Source: Streptomyces polyasparticus (GTDB lineage Bacteria; Actinomycetota; Actinomycetes; Streptomycetales; Streptomycetaceae). Taken from it: 64,000 bases of DNA. Positions within the stretch are counted from its first letter, which is position 1; the number at the start of each line of letters is the position of its first letter. The DNA is taken from positions 1 through 64,000 of the forward strand of contig NZ_JACTVJ010000021.1 of the NCBI RefSeq assembly GCF_014493765.1, in the 5' to 3' direction. Positions 58,393 through 64,000 of this stretch are shown here, piece by piece. The notes beneath the pieces are model-generated. The model saw only the letters and a program-made list of their open reading frames with translations, was not told where the DNA came from and did not search any database. Both the position numbers and the translations under genes were made by a program.

Positions 58393-58526
58393 GTACGTCA
58401 ACAACGGAAGTGGTCTGCCTCATACCCGCGGGTGACAGTCGCCTACGCCGCCCCGCCACGCTTGATGCGCGCTGTAGACACCTATGTACGTCAAATGACG
58501 GTCACTACGCATCGCGAGTACGTTAA
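58393..58526. repeat. Three further TACGTYAA half-sites before dndB
   Basis: GTACGTCAA at 58393-58401, TGTACGTCAA at 58485-58494 and GTACGTTAA at 58518-58526 are all in the same orientation. They lie between the palindrome and the preferred dndB start, which argues that this stretch is leader rather than coding. Confidence 0.6.
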
Positions 58527-58551
58527 AGTCGCCGAAGTGGAGAACGAGACT

Positions 58552-59676
58552 GTGGCAGCTGAGACCCGAGTCGTCTCCCCGCGTACATCCATGGGGTTCG
58601 AGTACACATTTCCAGCGATTCGCGGCATTCAGGCGGGTCGAGAGTTCTATGTCTCGATGTGTCCGCTTCGCCTGATTCCGAAGATCTTCATCTTCGACGA
58701 GGACGAGCTATCCCCGGAGCTACGCGCGCAGCGCATCCTCAACAAGGGGCGCCTTCCCGCCCTGTCCAAGTACATCCTGGACAACCCGAACGACTACATC
58801 TTCAGCGCTCTGACGGCTTCCGTTGACGGCGACATGACGTTCGAGAGCCACAGTCTTGACGGCGTCGGCTTCCGTGCAGGACAGCTCCGCATCCCCATGG
58901 AAGCTCGGTTCCTGATCAACGATGGTCAGCACCGGCGTGCCGCCATTGAACTCGCCCTGAGGGAGAATCCTGACCTGGGCGAGGAGACGATCGCCGTCGT
59001 CTTCTTTCACGACGCAGGGTTGGCTCGTTCTCAACAGATGTTCGCCGATCTCAATCGGCACGCGGTCCGACCGGCACGCTCCATCGGCGTTCTCTACGAC
59101 CACCGGGACGCTTCCTCGCAGGTCGTCCGCGAGATGATCAATCGCTCGAGCATCTTCAGGGGCTACGTAGAGATGGAGAAGAGCAACCTCTCTGCCCGCT
59201 CTCGAATGATGTTCACCCTCAGTGCCCTCTACTTCGGGACTCAAGCCCTGGTCCAAGGGCTGGAGATCGAACCCGAGGAAGCCACCGATCTTGCCCAGTC
59301 CTACTGGGAAGCGATCGATAGGACGCTGCCGGAGTGGGGTCAGGTCCGCAGTCGGGAGCTCTCAGCGACAGAGATGCGCCGCGACTTCATCCACAGCCAC
59401 GGGATCGCCCTCCACGCACTTGGGCGCATTGGTAACTCCCTGTTCCGGGAGTCCACATCGCCCTCCAAATGGAAGAAGCAGCTGGCTCCTCTGAAGAAAG
59501 TGAACTGGGCTCGGGCGAACCCTCATTGGGAAGGACGAGCCATCGTCGGCGGACGCGTGTCGAAGAGCCATCAGAACGTGACCCTTACCGTGAACTACCT
59601 GCGTAACCACCTGGGTTTGAGCCTCAGCCCTGAGGAACAGCGAGTGGAAGACGCATATCTGCGAGGCGAAGCATGA
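58552..59676 (+). CDS. dndB: DndB, dnd regulator with DGQHR domain
   Basis: This protein of 374 residues carries FLINDGQHRRAAIELAL (DGQHR) and SMCPLRLIPKIFIFDE and NKGRLPALSKYI, the hallmark of the DndB family. DndB is known as a negative regulator of dnd genes in other bacteria. Starts at 58432, 58465, 58495 and 58537 are also in frame, but GTG 58552 is favoured: it has GGAG 9 bases upstream, and the upstream sequence contains the operator-like TACGTYAA repeats. The stop overlaps dndC as ATGA. Confidence 0.93.
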   Translation: MAAETRVVSPRTSMGFEYTFPAIRGIQAGREFYVSMCPLRLIPKIFIFDEDELSPELRAQRILNKGRLPALSKYILDNPNDYIFSALTASVDGDMTFESHSLDGVGFRAGQLRIPMEARFLINDGQHRRAAIELALRENPDLGEETIAVVFFHDAGLARSQQMFADLNRHAVRPARSIGVLYDHRDASSQVVREMINRSSIFRGYVEMEKSNLSARSRMMFTLSALYFGTQALVQGLEIEPEEATDLAQSYWEAIDRTLPEWGQVRSRELSATEMRRDFIHSHGIALHALGRIGNSLFRESTSPSKWKKQLAPLKKVNWARANPHWEGRAIVGGRVSKSHQNVTLTVNYLRNHLGLSLSPEEQRVEDAYLRGEA

Positions 59677-61271
59677 GCACTCCGCTACCTCTTGGTATCC
59701 CTTCCGTCCGGCGCTTGCCGTTCGACGGACGGTCGATGGACGAGGTGACGACCGAGCTGACCGACGAGGTCCGCGAGCTGTACACGGCAGATGAGGTCCC
59801 CTGGGTCATTGGCTACAGCGGTGGCAAGGACTCAACGGCTGTCCTTCAGCTCGTATGGACGGCGCTCAAGGCGCTGCCGGCCGACAAGCTGACCAAGACG
59901 GTGCATGTCATCAGCACGGACACGCTGGTCGAGAATCCTGTGGTGGCCGCGTGGGTCACAACCTCTCTGGAAGCGATGGAGAAGGCCGCGGCCGAGCAGG
60001 GCCTCCCTATCGAGCCGCACCGATTGACGCCCGAGATCAAGGACACCTTCTGGGTCAATCTCATTGGCCGTGGCTATCCAGCGCCGCGCCCCAAGTTCCG
60101 TTGGTGCACCGAACGCCTCAAGATCAAGCCATCAAACTCCTTCATTCGTAGCGTTGTTGCTGCCCACGGCGAGGCCATCATGGTCCTCGGGATCCGTAAG
60201 ACGGAGAGCCAAGCCCGGGCCCGCGCAATGGAGAAGCACGAGAAGCGCCGCGTCCGGGACCGCCTGTCGCCCAACGCGAATCTCCCCAACTCGCTCGTCT
60301 ACAGCCCGGTCGAAGACTGGACGAACGACGACGTCTGGGAGTACCTGATGCAGAAGCCCAATCCCTGGGGCTACAACAATCAGGACCTCCTCAGCATGTA
60401 TCAGGGGGCGTCCGAGGACGGAGAGTGTCCGCTGGTCGTGGACTCGACCACGCCTTCCTGCGGCTCCAGCCGCTTCGGCTGCTGGACGTGCACCTTGGTC
60501 GAGCAGGACAAGTCCATGACGGCCATGATCCGAAATGACGAGGAGAAGGAGTGGATGCTGCCGCTCCTAGAGCTGCGAGACAAGCTCGACTCTCCTTTCG
60601 GTTTCGTTGAGGACAAGAGCGACCCTGACTTCCAGCCTGGAAAGAAGATTCCTCACCCTCGGCCCGACAGGCCAGCGCGTGACTTCCGCCGGATGAACGG
60701 CCAGGTGAACCTCTTCACCCGGCGCAGCGATGGCGAGGACGTGGTCGTCCACGGCCCGTACCTTCAGAAGTTTCGAGAGAGCTGGCTCAAGGATCTCCTC
60801 GACGCTCAGACTTGGATCAGGGCCCATGCACCGGAGCACGTCCGCAACATCGAGCTGATCACGTTGGATGAGCTCCACGAGATCCGTCGGATCTGGGTCT
60901 TCGACAAGCACGAAGTCGAGGACAGTCTGCCGCCGATTTACAAGGCAGCCACAGGCGACGAGTTCCCCGGTGGTCCGCTCGACGAGCAGCTCGTAATGGG
61001 CGCTGACGAGATGGAGCTCCTGAAGCAGGTCTGCGAAGGCGACGAACTCCATTACGACATGGTGCGTGAGCTGCTCTCTGTCGAGCGCAGGTACCGGACC
61101 ATGACCCGGCGTTCCGGTCTCTTCCAAGCCCTCGAAGCCGCGGTACAAAAGGGCTTCTACGAGGATCGCGACGACGCATTCGCCTTCGCTCAGCGCAAGA
61201 AGCAGTGGCGCGAGGACGTGGCAACCAACCCGACCTTCGACGAAGAAACCGACATCGATGCTCCTGCGTAA
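59673..61271 (+). CDS. dndC: DndC, sulfur-transfer ATP-pyrophosphatase
   Basis: In this protein of 532 residues the P-loop SGGKDS at 49-54 belongs to the PAPS-reductase/ATP-pyrophosphatase fold, followed by FRWCTERLKIKP and a cysteine group (CPLVV, CGSSRFGCWTC) that binds the 4Fe-4S cluster of DndC. It adenylates the DNA backbone or transfers sulfur from DndA during phosphorothioation. It is coupled by ATGA to dndB and overlaps dndD by 14 bases. Confidence 0.95.
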   Translation: MSTPLPLGIPSVRRLPFDGRSMDEVTTELTDEVRELYTADEVPWVIGYSGGKDSTAVLQLVWTALKALPADKLTKTVHVISTDTLVENPVVAAWVTTSLEAMEKAAAEQGLPIEPHRLTPEIKDTFWVNLIGRGYPAPRPKFRWCTERLKIKPSNSFIRSVVAAHGEAIMVLGIRKTESQARARAMEKHEKRRVRDRLSPNANLPNSLVYSPVEDWTNDDVWEYLMQKPNPWGYNNQDLLSMYQGASEDGECPLVVDSTTPSCGSSRFGCWTCTLVEQDKSMTAMIRNDEEKEWMLPLLELRDKLDSPFGFVEDKSDPDFQPGKKIPHPRPDRPARDFRRMNGQVNLFTRRSDGEDVVVHGPYLQKFRESWLKDLLDAQTWIRAHAPEHVRNIELITLDELHEIRRIWVFDKHEVEDSLPPIYKAATGDEFPGGPLDEQLVMGADEMELLKQVCEGDELHYDMVRELLSVERRYRTMTRRSGLFQALEAAVQKGFYEDRDDAFAFAQRKKQWREDVATNPTFDEETDIDAPA

Positions 61272-63285
61272 GATCACCCTCGAAGAGTTCGGGGCGTACC
61301 GAGGCAAGCAGTCACTCGACCTGAGCGTGAAGAAGAACAAGCCGATCGTCCTGATCGGTGGTCTCAACGGGTGCGGTAAGACGACGCTGCTCGACGCCAT
61401 CCAGCTCGCGCTCTACGGCCCCCGGGCCAGATGCAGTGGCCGGGGCAACAAGGCATACGAGACCTTCCTCCGAGAGAGCATCAACCGGCAGCACGATCCG
61501 GCCCGTGGCTCGTCGATCACCCTGGAGTTCACCATCACGGTGGACGCCAAGGAGCACTATTACAAGGTGATCCGCAGCTGGCGTACCAGCGGCAAGTCGC
61601 TGAAGGAGTTCCTCAACGTCTTCGTCGACGAGGACTATGGCAACAGCGCTGTTCCGTCGCAGCGTTCCCAGTCAGACCTCAAGTACAACCGACTGCTCAG
61701 CGAAGGGTGGTCCGATCACGTAGAGGACCTACTCCCGTTGGAGGTCGCTTCCCTGTCCTTCTTCGACGGGGAGAAGATCGAATCACTTGCGGACCCCGAA
61801 CGCGCCGCTTCGGTCATCGAGTCGGCGGTGCACTCCCTGCTCGGCGTGAGCACAGTCGAGCAACTTCGCACGGACCTCTTGGCCCTGCAGCGTCGTCAGA
61901 AGCTCTCCGACGAAGAGCAGCATCTGATGGACACCATCCATGCCCATGAGCGTGAAGCCGCCTCTGTACAGCAGGACTTGGATGTCGCCGCACAGGAGCG
62001 TGTGGCGCGTTCGAAGGATCTTCGGAAGGCACAGCGGGACCTTGGTGACCTAGAGGCAGCGTTCAAGAACGAAGGGGGCGGACTCTTCGAGCGTCGACTT
62101 GAGCTTGATGAGGCACGAAAGCGAGCAGCTAAGCAACTGGCTGATGTCCGTGCGTCACTGCTGCAGCTCGCCGCAGGCCCGCTCCCCTTCCTGCTCATGG
62201 GAACGCAGGTGAAGGACCTCCGCAAACAGGCCAAGCAGGAGAACTCGGCCGCTGAGGCAGGCCAAGTTCTCGCCGTCCTGACTGAACGAGACGATTGGCT
62301 GCTCAGCCTTCTGCCCGAGACCACTCGGGGAGAGGTCATGGCGGAGCTTGAGCAGGACAGGGCCAAGCGTTCGAAGTCGACTGCTCTGAAGGTAGATCTC
62401 GACCTTCCTCACGACGCCTTGGCCCAGCTCTCCGTGCTGGACGAGGTTCTCGTGCGCGACAAGAAGCGGGCGACAGAGCTACTGGAGCAGGCGGCCGCTG
62501 CTGCCGAGGAAGTGGACCAGCTAGACAGGCAGCTTGCCGGCGTCCCCGAGCAGAGCAAGGTGGAGGCTCTCCAGCTTGCTCGTGACGAACAAGTTCATGT
62601 AGTCGCTCGCATTCAGGACAGCATGGCCCGCGACGAGCAGCGGATCACAGACCTGAAGCGACGCCGCGAACACGTTGCTGCCGCGCTGGAGCGAGCCCAC
62701 AAGAACTTCGTACAGACCAAGGTCAAGGCCGAAGAGGTCGAGCGCATCATCAAGTACGCGGAGAAGGCCCGCGGAACGCTGGAGCGATTCGGAGAGGCCC
62801 TCCTGCAGCGACACATCAGCCGCCTGGAGGTTGCAGTTCTGCAGAGCTTCAAGGACCTCATGCGGAAGCGCGGACTTGTCCACGACCTACGGATCGACAC
62901 TGACAAGTTCACCCTCACACTGTCCGACGCCGACGGCGAAGCGATCGACCCTGGGCGACTCAGCGCGGGCGAGAGGCAGCTCTTGGCTGTTTCCCTCCTC
63001 TGGGGACTGATGAAGGTTGCAGGGAACCGTCTGCCCAGCGTCATCGATACCCCGCTAGGACGCCTCGACAGTCGTCACAGGGAGCACCTCGTTGACCGCT
63101 ACTTCCCGTATGCCAGCGATCAGGTCCTTCTCCTCTCCACCGATGAAGAGATCGACGAACATCTGCTGGGCCGGTTGAAGAAGTACGTCGCTCACACGTA
63201 CACGCTGGCCCACGACGACACGGACTTCACCACCAGAGTGGTTGAGGGCTACTGGTGGAACTCAGGAGTCACACATGTCGCTTGA
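61258..63285 (+). CDS. dndD: DndD, SMC-like ATPase
   Basis: In this protein of 675 residues Walker A is GLNGCGKTTLLD at about 35-46; the long middle is coiled coil; LSAGERQLLAVSLLWGL (signature) and LPSVIDTPLGRLDSRHR (Walker B) form the C-terminal half. This Rad50/SMC-like architecture with a split ATPase head is characteristic of DndD, which is thought to nick or remodel DNA to permit sulfur insertion. The start at 61258 lies inside dndC; its stop overlaps dndE. Confidence 0.95.
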   Translation: MLLRKITLEEFGAYRGKQSLDLSVKKNKPIVLIGGLNGCGKTTLLDAIQLALYGPRARCSGRGNKAYETFLRESINRQHDPARGSSITLEFTITVDAKEHYYKVIRSWRTSGKSLKEFLNVFVDEDYGNSAVPSQRSQSDLKYNRLLSEGWSDHVEDLLPLEVASLSFFDGEKIESLADPERAASVIESAVHSLLGVSTVEQLRTDLLALQRRQKLSDEEQHLMDTIHAHEREAASVQQDLDVAAQERVARSKDLRKAQRDLGDLEAAFKNEGGGLFERRLELDEARKRAAKQLADVRASLLQLAAGPLPFLLMGTQVKDLRKQAKQENSAAEAGQVLAVLTERDDWLLSLLPETTRGEVMAELEQDRAKRSKSTALKVDLDLPHDALAQLSVLDEVLVRDKKRATELLEQAAAAAEEVDQLDRQLAGVPEQSKVEALQLARDEQVHVVARIQDSMARDEQRITDLKRRREHVAAALERAHKNFVQTKVKAEEVERIIKYAEKARGTLERFGEALLQRHISRLEVAVLQSFKDLMRKRGLVHDLRIDTDKFTLTLSDADGEAIDPGRLSAGERQLLAVSLLWGLMKVAGNRLPSVIDTPLGRLDSRHREHLVDRYFPYASDQVLLLSTDEEIDEHLLGRLKKYVAHTYTLAHDDTDFTTRVVEGYWWNSGVTHVA

Positions 63286-63655
63286 CAACGTTCGGCTCTC
63301 TCAGCCGGCAAAGGACCGACTGGTGCGTCTGAAGCGCACCACAGGCATTACGCAGTGGAATGTCCTGTGCCGCTGGGCACTGGCGCTGTCACTCAAGGAT
63401 CCGTCGACGCCCCTCGTCAAGGACATCGTCACGGACTCCAACGTCGAGATGACGTGGAAGACGTTCGCGGGGCAGCATCGAGACCTGTATCTCGCTCTCC
63501 TCAAGCAGCGCTGCGTTGTTGACGGTGACGAGCCAACAGATGAGAACGTGGCCAAGGCCCTCACTGTGCACCTGCACCGCGGGATCGGCTACCTCGGTGG
63601 GCACAAGGAGATGACTCGGATCGAGGGGCTCATTCGATCCGCGGTTTCCGCCTGA
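63275..63655 (+). CDS. dndE: DndE, small dnd DNA-binding protein
   Basis: In this protein of 126 residues SLDNVRLSQPAKDRLVRLKRTTGITQWNVLCRWAL is the typical N-terminus of DndE, a tetrameric protein that binds nicked DNA. HLHRGIGYLGG is at the C-terminus. ATG 63275 has AGGAG six to seven bases upstream and overlaps dndD by 11 bases; the longer frame from 63242 is not needed. It completes dndBCDE. Confidence 0.95.
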   Translation: MSLDNVRLSQPAKDRLVRLKRTTGITQWNVLCRWALALSLKDPSTPLVKDIVTDSNVEMTWKTFAGQHRDLYLALLKQRCVVDGDEPTDENVAKALTVHLHRGIGYLGGHKEMTRIEGLIRSAVSA

Positions 63656-63675
63656 GGCTGGTCTGCTACTACGTG

Positions 63676-63718
63676 GACAGGGGTGGGGAGCAGCTTGCCG
63701 CTGCTCCCCACCCCTGTC
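63676..63718. terminator. Strong bidirectional terminator after dndE
   Basis: A perfect 19-bp stem (63676-63694 with 63700-63718) has a TTGCC loop, 20 bases after the dndE stop and 13 bases from the stop of the convergent gene. It is suited to end both transcripts. Confidence 0.85.
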
Positions 63719-63731
63719 GAATACGTTGCAA

Positions 63732-64000
63732 CTACCAGTCCAGCGAGGCCGATTGCATCAGCTCCATGACGTCGCTCTGTCGACCATCGGGAGCGGTCAA
63801 CGAGTCCATTACCAGTGTGCTGATGATCGCCACGTAGTCCTTGCCGCCGCTCGCGTTGACCTCGCCTTGGATGAAGTTGAGACCGCCGTTGGCGTACTCC
63901 TCGAAGATGCGGACTCTCTCGGGCTGCCGCTCATCACCGAGGATCTTGGGGTCATCGGAGTCCTCCACCACGGCGAGCATGTCCATCAGCACGTCCCCGT
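63732..64000 (-). CDS. Partial hypothetical protein (C-terminal end only)
   Basis: About 88 codons of the 3' end of a minus-strand gene that starts beyond the window. Visible: MLAVVEDSDDPKILGDERQPERVRIFEEYANGGLNFI, then YVAIISTLVMDSLTAPDGRQSDVMELMQSASLDW. No family recognised. It is convergent with dndE. It could belong to a dnd-linked restriction or other defence gene, but the visible part does not show this. Confidence 0.6.
   Translation of the reverse strand, partial: GDVLMDMLAVVEDSDDPKILGDERQPERVRIFEEYANGGLNFIQGEVNASGGKDYVAIISTLVMDSLTAPDGRQSDVMELMQSASLDW

Noticed and set aside
1-64000. CRISPR arrays and rRNA genes
   Set aside because: No regularly spaced repeats of 24-37 bases and no rRNA-like sequence were seen; the tRNA-Thr fragment is the only RNA-gene sequence noted.

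Overview
The window comes from a high-GC actinomycete and is most probably Streptomyces. The evidence is GTG and TTG starts with purine-rich ribosome sites, typical streptomycete regulator/enzyme pairs, a tRNA-Thr remnant of streptomycete type, and actinophage tail and lysis genes. No sequence search was possible, so family names rest on motifs and recall.

Region A (1-11440) is ordinary chromosome made of small regulator-plus-enzyme units. These are a partial FMN-binding-type gene, NIPSNAP with Rrf2, a flavin-reductase-like protein, MarR against a metallo-beta-lactamase-fold hydrolase, GNAT, TetR against an MFS exporter, a Gfo/Idh/MocA oxidoreductase, and an alpha/beta hydrolase against a GlxA/AraC regulator. 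An IS3-type transposase scrap and a tRNA terminator close the region.

Region B (11442-37975) starts at the 3' half of a tRNA-Thr(CGT) gene, the classic scar of an integrated element. Everything from there to 37975 is on the minus strand and is a prophage-like block. Read in its own direction it holds head-tail joining proteins, major tail protein, tail chaperones gpG/gpGT with a GGGAAAA slippery site, a 1415-residue tape measure, distal tail proteins, an endolysin carrying an in-frame holin-like tail, a HEPN-type protein, RecT plus a RecB/Cas4-like nuclease, HTH proteins, a PP2C-type phosphatase, and two enzyme look-alikes missing catalytic motifs. No terminase, portal, capsid, integrase or repressor is recognisable, so the element appears truncated on its head side or fused to other cargo.

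Region C (38074-55512) is accessory. A TPR-type regulator and a D-amino-acid-oxidase-like enzyme diverge from a tightly overlapping plus-strand operon: HATPase, glycosyltransferase, D-2-hydroxyacid-dehydrogenase-like protein, MoaA-like radical SAM enzyme, putative nucleotidyltransferase, second radical SAM enzyme, NodU-type carbamoyltransferase, HD hydrolase and second glycosyltransferase. A glutamyl-tRNA synthetase lies on the opposite strand, followed by Nudix, APH-like kinase and ABC exporter genes. This looks like an uncharacterised pathway for a glycosylated, carbamoylated small molecule and is the main discovery candidate.

Region D (55700-63655) is a DNA phosphorothioation (dnd) locus: a Dnd-associated methyltransferase, dndA divergent from dndBCDE, TACGTYAA repeats in the control region and a strong terminator. 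An unidentified minus-strand gene runs off the right edge. No intact tRNA-Thr copy is visible, so the island starting at 11.4 kb may continue beyond the window and include regions B, C and D.
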